Source of the DNA: Streptomyces antibioticus
GTDB lineage: Bacteria; Actinomycetota; Actinomycetes; Streptomycetales; Streptomycetaceae
Length of the DNA stretch: 64,000 bases
Direction of reading: 5' to 3'
Assembly: GCF_001514065.1 (NCBI RefSeq)
Contig: NZ_KQ948423.1
Span: 767,717-831,716 of the forward strand
Position numbers and translations under genes: made by a program. Of the stretch, positions 44,383 to 52,257 are shown piece by piece; position 1 is the stretch's first letter; every line of letters begins with the position of its first letter. Below the pieces are notes generated by a model. That model had not been told where the DNA came from. It ran no database searches and was given only the letters and a program-made list of their open reading frames with translations.

Positions 44383-44422
44383 TTCGGAACGCCGACGGCA
44401 CGAATCCCGTCGGCGTTCCGAA
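44383..44422. terminator. Strong terminator after the isomerase operon
   Basis: TTCGGAACGCCGACGG (44383-44398) pairs perfectly with 44407-44422, a 16-bp stem with an 8-nt loop, 11 bp beyond the isomerase stop. It insulates the large secreted-protein gene from the upstream operon. Confidence 0.92.
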
Positions 44423-44432
44423 GCCCGTCCTG

Positions 44433-45266
44433 CTAGGCCGTGTGCTCCACGAACCGTGCCGCCGTCTCCGCCAGCACCTCACGGCCGTCCCGTGCCCACA
44501 GCGCGTCGTTGAACAGTTCCACCTCGATGGCGCCGGTGTACCCGGCCGCCTCGACATGGCCCTGCCACTCGCGCATGTCGATCGCGCCGTCGCCGATCTG
44601 GCCGCGGCCGGTGAGGACGCCCTCGGGCAACGGGGTGGTCCAGTCGGCGAGTTGGAAGGTGTGGATGCGGCCCGTGGCGCCCGCGCGGGCGATCTGGGCG
44701 GGGGCGTTGTCGTCCCACCAGATGTGGTACGTGTCGACCGTGACGCCGACCTGGTGGGCCGGGAAGCGTTCGGCGAGGTCCAGGGCCTGGGCGAGGGTGG
44801 AGACCACGCAGCGGTCCGACGCGTACATCGGGTGCAGGGGCTCGATGGCCAGGCGTACGCCGTGCTGCTCGGCGTAGGGGCCCAGCTCGGCGAGGGCGTC
44901 GGCGATCCGTTCGCGGGCGCCGTGCAGGTCCTTCGAACCGGCCGGCAGACCGCCCGAGACCAAGACCAGGGTGTCCGTGCCCAGCGTCGCCGCCTCGTCG
45001 ATCGCGCGGCGGTTGTCGGCCAGGGCCGCGGTGCGCTCCGTCGGGTCGATGGCCGTGAAGAAGCCGCCCCGGCAGAGGGTGGTGACGGTCAGGCCCGCGT
45101 CGCGGATCAGTTTGGCGGTCGCCTCGACGCCGTACGACTGGACGGGCTCGCGCCACAGGCCGACGTTGGCGATGCCCAACCGGCCGCAGGCGTCCGCCAG
45201 TTCCGGCAGGGACAGCTGCTTGACCGTCATCTGGTTGATGGAGAAGCGCGCGAGGTCACCGGTCAC
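44433..45266 (-). CDS. TIM-barrel sugar isomerase/epimerase family protein
   Basis: 277 residues, GTG 45266 overlapping the DUF993 stop (GTGA). The AP endonuclease 2-like barrel shows metal-ligand stretches AIEPLHPMY, VTVDTYHIWWDD, HTFQLADW and AIEVELFND. In such families the metal isomerises or dehydrates keto-sugars (hydroxypyruvate isomerase, inosose dehydratase, xylose isomerase-like). It is the last gene of a three-gene operon with an oxidoreductase and a DUF993 protein. The exact reaction is unknown. Confidence 0.8.
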   Translation of the reverse strand: MTGDLARFSINQMTVKQLSLPELADACGRLGIANVGLWREPVQSYGVEATAKLIRDAGLTVTTLCRGGFFTAIDPTERTAALADNRRAIDEAATLGTDTLVLVSGGLPAGSKDLHGARERIADALAELGPYAEQHGVRLAIEPLHPMYASDRCVVSTLAQALDLAERFPAHQVGVTVDTYHIWWDDNAPAQIARAGATGRIHTFQLADWTTPLPEGVLTGRGQIGDGAIDMREWQGHVEAAGYTGAIEVELFNDALWARDGREVLAETAARFVEHTA

Positions 45267-46417
45267 TGGTTCACTCCGTACAGGCTCAGCAGGGTCTTCA
45301 TGCGCTCCTCCGCCAGCTTCGGGTCCGGGAACAGGCCCAGGCCGTCCGCCAGTTCGTAGGCGCGGGTGAAGTGCGGGAGGGAGCGGGCCGACTGGAGGCC
45401 GCCGACCATCGTGAAGTGGCTCTGGTGGCCCGCCAACCACGCCAGGAACACCACGCCCGTCTTGTAGAAGCGGGTGGGGGTCTGGAAGAGGTGGCGGGAC
45501 AGTTCGACCGTGGGGTCCAGCAAGGCACGGAAGCCCTGCGTGTCACCCGTGTCCAGGACCCGTACCGCCTCCGCCGCCAGCGGGCCCAGCGGGTCGAAGA
45601 TGCCGAGCAGGGCGTGACTGAAGCCCTTCTCGTCGCCCGCGATCAGCTCGGGGTAGTTGAAGTCGTCGCCGGTGTAGCAGCGGACGCCCTGCGGGAGGCG
45701 GCGGCGGATGTCGATCTCGCGCTGCGCCTCCAGGAGGGAGACCTTGATGCCGTCGACCTTGTCCGGGTGGGCCGCGATGACCTCCAGGAAGGTGTCGGTC
45801 GCCGTGTCCAGGTCGGACGAGCCCCAGTAGCCCTCAAGGGCCGGGTCGAACATCGGGCCCAGCCAGTGCAGGACGACCGGCTCGGACGCCTGGCGGAGCA
45901 GGTGGCCGTAGACCTCCAGGTAGTCCTCGGGGCCGGAGGCGGCCGCGGCCAGCGCCCGGGAGGCCATCAGGATGGCCTGCGCACCGGACTCCTCGACCAG
46001 GGCGAGCTGCTCCTCGTAGGCCGCCCGGACCTCGGCGAGGGTCGCCGGGCCGGTGAGCTGGTCGGTGCCGACGCCGCAGGCGATCAGGCCGCCGACGGAC
46101 TTCGCCTCGGCGGCGGACCGGCGGATGAGCTCCGCCGCGCCCGCCCAGTCCAGCCCCATGCCGCGCTGGGCGGTGTCCATCGCCTCCGCCACACCGAGGC
46201 CGTGGGACCACAGGTGGCGGCGGAAGGCGAGGGTGGCGTCCCAGTCGACGGCGGCCGGGGAGTCGGGCGACACGTCCGCGAACGGGTCGGCGACGACATG
46301 CGCCGCGGAGAAGACCGTACGGGAGGTGAACGGGGTTCCGGTCTTCACCGGGAGCGGTTCGGTGCGGGGCTCGTACGTCCTCAAGCCACCCTTGCCGTCG
46401 GGGAGTCGGATCGTCAC
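45263..46417 (-). CDS. DUF993 family protein (dihydrodipicolinate synthase-like barrel)
   Basis: 384 residues from GTG 46417, which overlaps the oxidoreductase stop. The sequence has the hallmarks of the DUF993 barrel: LIACGVGTDQLTGPATLAEVRAAYEEQLALVEESG, VVLHWLGPMFDPALEGYWGS, VDGIKVSLL with a candidate Schiff-base Lys, and YTGDDFNYPELIAGD. This suggests an aldolase or lyase acting on a sugar acid, but I know of no assigned reaction. Both neighbours overlap it, so all three are translated together. Confidence 0.78.
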   Translation of the reverse strand: MTIRLPDGKGGLRTYEPRTEPLPVKTGTPFTSRTVFSAAHVVADPFADVSPDSPAAVDWDATLAFRRHLWSHGLGVAEAMDTAQRGMGLDWAGAAELIRRSAAEAKSVGGLIACGVGTDQLTGPATLAEVRAAYEEQLALVEESGAQAILMASRALAAAASGPEDYLEVYGHLLRQASEPVVLHWLGPMFDPALEGYWGSSDLDTATDTFLEVIAAHPDKVDGIKVSLLEAQREIDIRRRLPQGVRCYTGDDFNYPELIAGDEKGFSHALLGIFDPLGPLAAEAVRVLDTGDTQGFRALLDPTVELSRHLFQTPTRFYKTGVVFLAWLAGHQSHFTMVGGLQSARSLPHFTRAYELADGLGLFPDPKLAEERMKTLLSLYGVNQ

Positions 46418-47565
46418 AGCGAGATCTCCGGTACGTCGAGACGGCGGCCCTCCGCCGAGGACTTCAGGCCCAGCTCGGCGAGCTGGACGCCGCGGGCGCC
46501 GGCGAGGAGGTCCCAGTGGTAGGGGGCGTCGGCGTAGACGTGCTTGAGGAAGAGCTCCCACTGCGCCTTGAAGCCGTTGTCGAACTCGGCGTTGTCCGGG
46601 ACCTCCTGCCACTGGTCGCGGAAGGAGTAGGTGGCGGGCAGGTCCGGGTTCCAGACCGGCTTCGGCGTCGCGCTGCGGTGCTGGACACGGCAGTTGCGCA
46701 GACCGGCGACCGCCGAGCCCTCCGTGCCGTCCACCTGGAACTCGACCAGCTCGTCGCGGTTGACGCGCACGTCCCAGCTGGAGTTGATCTGGGCGACGAC
46801 ACCGCCCTCGATCTCGAAGATGCCGTACGCGGAGTCGTCGGCGGTGGCGGCGTAGGGCTTGCCGTCCTCGTCCCAGCGGGTCGGGACGTGCGTGGTGGCC
46901 AGCGCGTTCACCGAGGTCACGCGGCCGAACAGCTCGTGCAGGACGTACTCCCAGTGCGGGAACATGTCGACGACGATGCCGCCGCCGTCCTCGGCGCGGT
47001 AGTTCCACGACGGGCGCTGGGCCTCCTGCCAGTCGCCCTCGAAGACCCAGTAGCCGAACTCGCCGCGCACGGACAGGATCCGGCCGAAGAAGCCGCCGTC
47101 GATGAGCCGCTTGAGCTTGAGGAGGCCCGGCAGGAACAGCTTGTCCTGCACGACACCGGACTTGACGCCCGCCTCGCGCGCCAGCCGGGCCAGTTCGATG
47201 GCGCCGTCGAGGCCGACCGCGGTCGGCTTCTCGGTGTAGACGTGCTTGCCCGCGGCGATGGCCTTCTTGAGGACCTCCTCGCGGCCCGAGGTCATCGCGG
47301 CGTCGAAGAAGATGTCGACGGTCGGGTCGGCGAGGACCTCGTCCACGTCGGTCGTCCAGTGCTCCAGACCATGCTTCTCCGCGAGCGCCTTCAGCGCGTG
47401 CTCGCGGCGGCCGACCAGGATCGGCTCCGGCCACAGCACGGTGCCGTCCCCGAGGTCGAGGCCGCCCTGCTCGCGGAGGGCCAGGAGGGAGCGGACCAGG
47501 TGCTGGCGGTAGCCCATACGTCCGGTGACGCCGTTCATGGCGATACGCACCGTCTTGCGTGTCAC
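46414..47565 (-). CDS. Gfo/Idh/MocA family oxidoreductase
   Basis: 383 residues from GTG 47565 with GAAGGGA upstream. The N-terminal Rossmann fold (IAMNGVTGRMGYRQHLVRS) carries NGVTGRMG in place of the usual GxGxxG. TEKPTAVGLDGAIELA matches the EKP signature with the conserved Lys. GGGIVVDMFPHWEYVLHELFG is the active-site region with the conserved Asp and His. It should oxidise a hydroxyl of a sugar or cyclitol. It heads a three-gene operon and could be an inositol/inosose dehydrogenase, given the shared operator motifs with the iol operon. Confidence 0.85.
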   Translation of the reverse strand: MTRKTVRIAMNGVTGRMGYRQHLVRSLLALREQGGLDLGDGTVLWPEPILVGRREHALKALAEKHGLEHWTTDVDEVLADPTVDIFFDAAMTSGREEVLKKAIAAGKHVYTEKPTAVGLDGAIELARLAREAGVKSGVVQDKLFLPGLLKLKRLIDGGFFGRILSVRGEFGYWVFEGDWQEAQRPSWNYRAEDGGGIVVDMFPHWEYVLHELFGRVTSVNALATTHVPTRWDEDGKPYAATADDSAYGIFEIEGGVVAQINSSWDVRVNRDELVEFQVDGTEGSAVAGLRNCRVQHRSATPKPVWNPDLPATYSFRDQWQEVPDNAEFDNGFKAQWELFLKHVYADAPYHWDLLAGARGVQLAELGLKSSAEGRRLDVPEISL

Positions 47566-47654
47566 GTCGATCCCTTCGTAGGCGTCGTACGCAGCGTCCC
47601 TGCGCATTCCGTACGCGGTTGTGCGCGCCGCGTACGCCTCGACTGGTGAGCGAT

Positions 47655-47710
47655 ACAGCAAGCGCTTTCTATCTAGGAAGAAGCTAGCCTCTGACCAGCG
47701 GTCTGGACAA
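47655..47710. promoter_or_regulatory. Control region of the oxidoreductase operon, motifs shared with iol
   Basis: ACAGCAAGCGCT (47655-47666) and GTCTGGACAA (47701-47710) are the exact reverse complements of AGCGCTTGCTGT and TTGTCCAGAC at 13.1 kb. The spacing is 34 nt here and 19 nt there. AAGCGCTT is a perfect palindrome with central CG, as LacI-family proteins prefer. Confidence 0.75.
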
Positions 47711-47782
47711 GACCGTGACGGGGTTGAGTTGTTCGAGGGGGCGAACAACGGGGGTCGGGGGCCTTAAGGTCTGGGGGGTTGT

Positions 47783-47918
47783 GTGGCCCTGGGGGTCGCG
47801 TGGCCCTTGGGGGTGCGTGGGCCTGAGGGTTTGCGTGGCCCTGGGTGGCTGCGTGGCCTGCGGGCCGCGTGGCCTGGGTGGCTGCGTGGCCTGCGGGGTC
47901 GTGTGGCCTGCGGGGCTG
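47783..47918. repeat. Degenerate tandem repeat, about 8 x 17 bp, upstream of the LacI gene
   Basis: GTGG(G)CC starts at 47783, 47800, 47817, 47835, 47853, 47869, 47886 and 47903, a period of 16-18 bp, within the unit GCGTGGCCTGSGG. It lies in the 435-bp divergent region between the oxidoreductase and lacI genes, closer to the latter. Confidence 0.85.
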
Positions 47919-48000
47919 CCCGGCCCGTACGAAACCAATGCCTTGCGCCTGTGCGTGTACAACGAGGTACGACTGAGATGCGCGACCGGAGGACGACGAG

Positions 48001-49047
48001 ATGACGGTGACCCTGGCGGACGTGGCGGCGCGCGCACAGGTCTCGCCCGCGACGGTGTCGCGGGTGCTGAACGGGAACTATCCCGTGGCCGCTTCCACCC
48101 GCGAGCGGGTGCTGCGGGCCGTGGACGAGCTGGACTACGTGCTGAACGGACCGGCGAGCGCGCTGGCCGCGGCCACGTCCGACCTGGTGGGGATTCTCGT
48201 CAACGACATCGCCGACCCCTTCTTCGGAATCATGGCGAGCGCGATCCAGTCGGAGATCGGCGGCCCGGGCGGGCGCGCGGGCGGTGAGCGGCTGGCCGTG
48301 ACCTGCAACACGGGCGGCTCTCCGGAGCGTGAGCTGACCTATCTGACGCTGCTGCAACGACAGCGGGCGGCGGCCGTCGTACTGACCGGTGGTGCCGTCG
48401 AGGACGCGCCGCACGCGGCGGCCGTGGCGGCGAAGCTGCGGAAGCTGGGAGAGGCGGGGACGCGGGTGGTGCTGTGCGGGCGCCCGGCGGTGCCGGACAC
48501 CTCGGCGATCGCGCTGACCTTCGACAACCGTGGCGGCGGGCGCGAGCTCACCGAGCATCTGATCGGGCTCGGTCACCGGCGGCTCGGGTACATCGCGGGC
48601 CCGGAGGAGCGGACGACCACCCGGCACCGGCTGGAGGGGCACCGGGCCGCGCTCGCCGACGCGGGGATCGAGGAGGACCCGCGGTGGACCGTGCACGGGC
48701 CGTACGACCGGCGGGCCGGGTACGAGGCGACGCTGGAGCTGCTGCGGCGGGACCCGTCGCTCACGGCGGTGGTGGCGGCGAACGACACCGTCGCGCTGGG
48801 CGCGTGCGCGGCCCTGCGGGACTCGGGGCTGCGGATCCCGGACGACGTGTCCGTCGCCGGGTTCGATGATCTGCCGTTCAGCATCGACGCGGTGCCCGCG
48901 TTGACGACGGTGCGGTTGCCGCTCGCGGAGGCGGGGGCTCGGGCGGGGCGGATCGCGATGGGGCGGGAGGAACCGCCGCCCGGGGGGATTGCCGTGATTC
49001 GGGGGGAGTTGATGGTTCGGGGGTCCACTGGGGGGCCGCGGGGCTGA
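48001..49047 (+). CDS. LacI-family transcriptional regulator
   Basis: 348 residues. HTH VTLADVAARAQVSPATVSRVLNGNYPVA, hinge YVLNGPASALAAATSD, then the sugar-sensing domain with FDNRGGGRELTEHLIGLGHRRLGYIAGP and FDDLPFSIDAVPALTTVRLP. GGAGGA precedes the ATG. It is divergent from the Gfo/DUF993/isomerase operon and is the obvious candidate for the regulator that binds the shared motifs at 47.7 and 13.1 kb. Its 3' flank is a 31-bp repeat array. Confidence 0.9.
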   Translation: MTVTLADVAARAQVSPATVSRVLNGNYPVAASTRERVLRAVDELDYVLNGPASALAAATSDLVGILVNDIADPFFGIMASAIQSEIGGPGGRAGGERLAVTCNTGGSPERELTYLTLLQRQRAAAVVLTGGAVEDAPHAAAVAAKLRKLGEAGTRVVLCGRPAVPDTSAIALTFDNRGGGRELTEHLIGLGHRRLGYIAGPEERTTTRHRLEGHRAALADAGIEEDPRWTVHGPYDRRAGYEATLELLRRDPSLTAVVAANDTVALGACAALRDSGLRIPDDVSVAGFDDLPFSIDAVPALTTVRLPLAEAGARAGRIAMGREEPPPGGIAVIRGELMVRGSTGGPRG

Positions 49048-49495
49048 TCGCGTCGGTGGGGATCGGTGGGGGCGGCGTCGGGGTGCCGGGGATCGGCGGG
49101 GGCTGACGTCGGGGTGCCGGGGATCGGCGGAGGCCGGCGCCAGGGTGCCGAGGATCGGCGGAGCTCGGCGTCGGCGTGCCGGGGAATCGGCGGAGGCCGA
49201 CGCCAGGGTGCCGAGGATCGGCGGAGGCCGGCGCCAGGGTGCCGAGGCTCTGGGGGCTGCCGTCCCAGGTCCCCGCTTCGGCCATGAAGGGGCAGGCTTC
49301 CCCGTGCCGCCCCAACGCGTCGCCGTACGCGGGTGTTGCCGGAGTCGTCGGAGGTCGTCCGGGGTTGGGCTCGCCGGGGTCAAGGCGGTGTGGAGCGGGT
49401 CCTCGGCGGCAGTTCTCCGGGACCGGGACCGGGCCCGAGATGGAGTCGCTCGCGCGGCGGTTGCGGGGTGCCGGCGTCGGGGTCGTCGTGTCGGG
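49048..49495. other. 448-bp intergenic region, repeats then nothing recognisable
   Basis: The first 200 bp are the 31-bp repeat array. The rest (about 49246-49495) is GC-rich with short open frames in several phases; one from 49440 encodes 27 residues (MESLARRLRGAG...). I see no domain or ribosome site and do not call a gene. It may be the eroded remnant of one. Confidence 0.5.
49061..49245. repeat. Tandem repeat, 6 x about 31 bp, downstream of the LacI gene
   Basis: (G/A)ATCGG starts at 49061, 49091, 49122, 49153, 49185 and 49216, a period of 30-32 bp. The unit resembles GGATCGGCGGAGGCCGGCGC followed by CAGGGTGCCGA. It begins 14 bp after the stop codon. Confidence 0.92.
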
Positions 49496-50128
49496 TCAGG
49501 CCGCCAACCGCTGCTCCGGATAGCGCGTCGTCAGCCAGACGCCGAGGCCCGGCGTCAGGGGGACGTGCCGGGGGTGGCGGAAGCCCAGGGAGCGCAGCTG
49601 GTCGGTGTGGCGGGCCGCGAGGGTGAGAGCCACCGCGGTGGCGGTCTCCGCGTCCACCTCGGCGAGGCCGGGGGCGAGGAGATCGGCGACCAGGGTCGGC
49701 TCCCAGGCCTCGGTGTCGTCCTGGGCGCAGACGGTGACGACCGTCCAGTGCGGTTCGGCGGGGCCGGCCTTCTTCAGGGCCGCCGGGAGCAGCGGGCTCT
49801 CGGGCGGGCGGACGGCGAGTTCGCGGGCGAACAGGGTGCCCAGGCGGGCGTGCGGAGGCTCCGCGCCGGCGTCCGGCGGCATCCAGACGGCGGCCGCGAG
49901 AAGTTCGCCGTCGGCGCGCTCGGCCACCCACACCTGGCCCTCCTCCAGCGCGTGATGAGCCAGCAGCAGGCGCATGGCCCGCTGCGCCTGGTCCCAGTCG
50001 CCGGCCAGGCACTCCCCCGAGCGAAGCGCGGGCGCCGGCGGGGTGATCAGGCGTACCACCGCCGGTACGTCGACCAGACCGGCCGGGCGGATGACGGCGG
50101 TACGGGGGCGCAGCTGCAGGATCGTCAT
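49496..50128 (-). CDS. GNAT-type N-acetyltransferase
   Basis: 210 residues. RPAGLVDVPAVVRLITPP at the N-terminus, GQVWVAERADGELLAAAVW, then HWTVVTVCAQDDTEAWEPTLVADLL and RHTDQLRSLGFRHPRHVPLTPGLGVWL at the C-terminus resemble the actinobacterial GNAT subfamily, with a poorly conserved acetyl-CoA loop. It lies 17 bp downstream of the DMT transporter gene on the same strand and is probably cotranscribed. The substrate is unknown. Confidence 0.72.
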   Translation of the reverse strand: MTILQLRPRTAVIRPAGLVDVPAVVRLITPPAPALRSGECLAGDWDQAQRAMRLLLAHHALEEGQVWVAERADGELLAAAVWMPPDAGAEPPHARLGTLFARELAVRPPESPLLPAALKKAGPAEPHWTVVTVCAQDDTEAWEPTLVADLLAPGLAEVDAETATAVALTLAARHTDQLRSLGFRHPRHVPLTPGLGVWLTTRYPEQRLAA

Positions 50129-50144
50129 GTTCGTGGTCTGCCTT

Positions 50145-51101
50145 TCACAACGACCGGGCGGGGCCGGTCAGTTCTACGGTTGCGGGGGTGAGGGACGGGC
50201 GGGGGGCCACCACCACGACCGGTACCGTCCGGTTGGGGGTGCGGGGGGCGCGAGGGGCGCGAGGGGTGCGCGGAGCACTCGGCGTGCCCGACGTGCTCGG
50301 CGTCTCCTGGGCGCGGCTCAGCAGCGTCACGCCGTACACCGCCGCCGCTGCCCCTGCCAGCGCGAGCAGCGTGCCCGTGCCGCCGTACTGGAAGCCCTCT
50401 CCCAGGAGCGCGATGCCGATGGCGGACGCGGTGACCGGGTTGACCAGGGTGAGGAGGGCGAGGGGGCCGCCGAGGCCGCTGCGGTACGCCTGCTGGGAGA
50501 GCAGGAGGCCGCCGACCGCGAAGCCCACCGTCAGGAGCCCCACCAGAGCCGTGTCCCAGGACACCGTCGGGCTCACCGCCAGCTTCTGCGACAGGGTGGA
50601 GCCGACGCCGGAGGCGATGCCGGACGCCGCGGCGAACGCGAGGCCGCCCGTGCCCACGCTGACGAATACCGCCACCGCGCCCGCCGCGAAGAGCGCCACG
50701 GCCATGACCTCGGCGGTGCCCAGCGAGTCGTGCGGCGCCCCGCCCGTCGCCGTGACCAGGAGCAGCGTGCTCAGGCCTACGAGGGTGCAGGCGACGCCGC
50801 GCCACTGGGTGCCGGAGGTGCGGCGGCCCGTGGCCAGCGAGCCCAGCGGCACGGCGAGCACCAGGCTCAGCGCGCCGAGCGGCTGGACCAGGGTCAGCGG
50901 GCCGTAGCGCAGGGCGATCACGTGGAGCAGTGCGCCGCCCGCGTTGAGGGCCACCGACCCCCACCAGGCGCCGCGGGCCAGTGCACCGCGCATGCCCTGC
51001 GTGGCCGCCGCGGTGCGTTCCTGGACGACGGCGGCCGTGGCGTAGCAGACCGCCGAGATGAGGGAGAGGGCCACCGCCAGCAGCACCGGGGACGCTGTCA
51101 T
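50145..51101 (-). CDS. DMT-superfamily membrane protein (EamA/NIPA-like)
   Basis: 318 residues and about 10 membrane segments, starting SPVLLAVALSLISAVCYATAAVVQERTAA and with PLTLVQPLGALSLVLAVPLG, as in DMT/magnesium-transporter-like permeases. The C-terminal 60 residues are Pro/Arg/Thr-rich and cytoplasmic. AGGAGG sits 8 nt before ATG 51101. Two palindromes with GAAAC/GTTTC arms lie upstream, typical TetR-type operators. Confidence 0.8.
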   Translation of the reverse strand: MTASPVLLAVALSLISAVCYATAAVVQERTAAATQGMRGALARGAWWGSVALNAGGALLHVIALRYGPLTLVQPLGALSLVLAVPLGSLATGRRTSGTQWRGVACTLVGLSTLLLVTATGGAPHDSLGTAEVMAVALFAAGAVAVFVSVGTGGLAFAAASGIASGVGSTLSQKLAVSPTVSWDTALVGLLTVGFAVGGLLLSQQAYRSGLGGPLALLTLVNPVTASAIGIALLGEGFQYGGTGTLLALAGAAAAVYGVTLLSRAQETPSTSGTPSAPRTPRAPRAPRTPNRTVPVVVVAPRPSLTPATVELTGPARSL

Positions 51102-51147
51102 CGGGCCCACCTCCTAGCCGGGCCGAGCTCACGCCCGACCGCCCCAA

Positions 51148-51205
51148 TACGAAACTGTTTCGTACAGATAGGCTACGGAGCCCCTTAGCGAAACGCAAGC
51201 GTTTC
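51148..51205. promoter_or_regulatory. Pair of TetR-type palindromes upstream of the DMT transporter
   Basis: TACGAAAC-T-GTTTCGTA (51148-51164) and GAAACGC-AA-GCGTTTC (51190-51205) are perfect inverted repeats with the same GAAAC/GTTTC half-site, centres about 41 bp apart (four turns). No TetR gene is adjacent. Confidence 0.7.
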
Positions 51206-51268
51206 TCTCGGGGAGTGACCCACGCCGCCGCGGGCGTCGGTGTCAGTGGTCGCCCTTATCGTCACGCC

Positions 51269-52066
51269 ATGGTCTTCTCCCTGCCCGCCGGGCTGCCCCC
51301 GGGGCGGTTCGAGCGCCGCGGCCCGGCCGAGATCTGGGTCTGCGACGAACTGCCGGACGACGTCGACGTGTTGTTCGGCGAGCTGCTGCGGCAGGCCGCC
51401 GTCAGCGGCCTGTATCCGCACCTCTGCTGGCCGGACCCGCACGACCGGCCGGAGGACCCGGCCGCCGCCGACGCGATACGCCTCGACGAGGTCCTCGCGG
51501 CCGACTTCGCGGCGTACCGGCAGCAGCGGCTGCCCTACTGGTCCGCCCCGGCCTCCGAGGAGACATCGGACGACATTCCCGAGGACGTCGAGCCCTGGCC
51601 GCACGATCCCGGACCGCCCTTCGAGACCTGGCCGGGGCTCGCTCCCGCCGGGCCTGCGTCGGGGGCCGGCGGCTCCGGTACGACACCCGAGGAGGCAGCG
51701 CAGCGCGCCGTCGCCGACCTCCTCTCCACCGAACCCTTCATGCCGTCGCTCGTCCTCGTCCCCGCCCGCCGTGCCGCCGACGTGGTCGCCGTCATCGGCT
51801 GGGACCACGGGGCGCCCATCCCGCTCCTCACCGCCCTCCTGCGCAGCTGGGAGGACCGCTTCGGGGCGCGCGTCCTGGGTGCCTACGGCGGTGACGTCCA
51901 TGTCTCCGTCGCCCGGCCGCCCCTCGACCGGGCGAGCGCAGACCGGCTCGCCCTGGAGCACCTGCTGTCCACCGCCGACAACATCGTGGACGACCCGCCG
52001 ACCCCCTTCCCCGAGTACGCGGGCGCGCTGATCGGGCGGACGCAGTGGCGGTTCTGGTGGGACTGA
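51269..52066 (+). CDS. DUF4253 domain-containing protein
   Basis: 265 residues, cytosolic, no membrane segment. The C-terminal half (about 155-265) carries the DUF4253 pattern: LVLVPARRAADVVAVIGWDHG, PLLTALLRSWEDRFGARVLGAYGGDVHVSVARPP and AGALIGRTQWRFWWD at the end. The function is unknown. The start ATG 51269 is the first plausible Met; the leader is short. The stop codon lies within the first unit of a 16-bp tandem repeat. Confidence 0.78.
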   Translation: MVFSLPAGLPPGRFERRGPAEIWVCDELPDDVDVLFGELLRQAAVSGLYPHLCWPDPHDRPEDPAAADAIRLDEVLAADFAAYRQQRLPYWSAPASEETSDDIPEDVEPWPHDPGPPFETWPGLAPAGPASGAGGSGTTPEEAAQRAVADLLSTEPFMPSLVLVPARRAADVVAVIGWDHGAPIPLLTALLRSWEDRFGARVLGAYGGDVHVSVARPPLDRASADRLALEHLLSTADNIVDDPPTPFPEYAGALIGRTQWRFWWD

Positions 52067-52138
52067 GCCGGGGCGGGACTAAGCCGGGGCGGGACTGAGC
52101 CGGGGCGGGACTGAGCCGGGGCGGGACTGAGCCGACGC
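52059..52138. repeat. Tandem repeat, 5 x 16 bp, starting over a stop codon
   Basis: GGGACTGAGCCGGGGC units start at 52059, 52075, 52091, 52107 and 52123. The first unit holds the last codon (GAC) and the TGA of the DUF4253 gene. Confidence 0.95.
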
Positions 52139-52199
52139 GGGACGGGACTTGGACGGACGGGATCTGGACGGGCGGGCGGGGTGGTCGTACGGTTATCTC

Positions 52200-52210
52200 T
52201 GACTGAGTCA
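52200..52210. promoter_or_regulatory. Palindrome upstream of the MarR-GNAT gene
   Basis: TGACT-G-AGTCA, a perfect 11-bp inverted repeat 48 bp before the start, in a short A/T-rich island (TTATCTCTGACTGAGTCAAC). It is a likely self-operator for the MarR domain. Confidence 0.55.
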
Positions 52211-52257
52211 ACTATCCGAGCCGCCCTGTCCACACCGCCACCCGGGGGTCGCCCGCC

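Noticed and set aside
49440..49523. A 27-codon ORF (MESLARRLRGAG...) between the LacI and acetyltransferase genes
   Set aside because: No ribosome site and no domain; at most a gene remnant.
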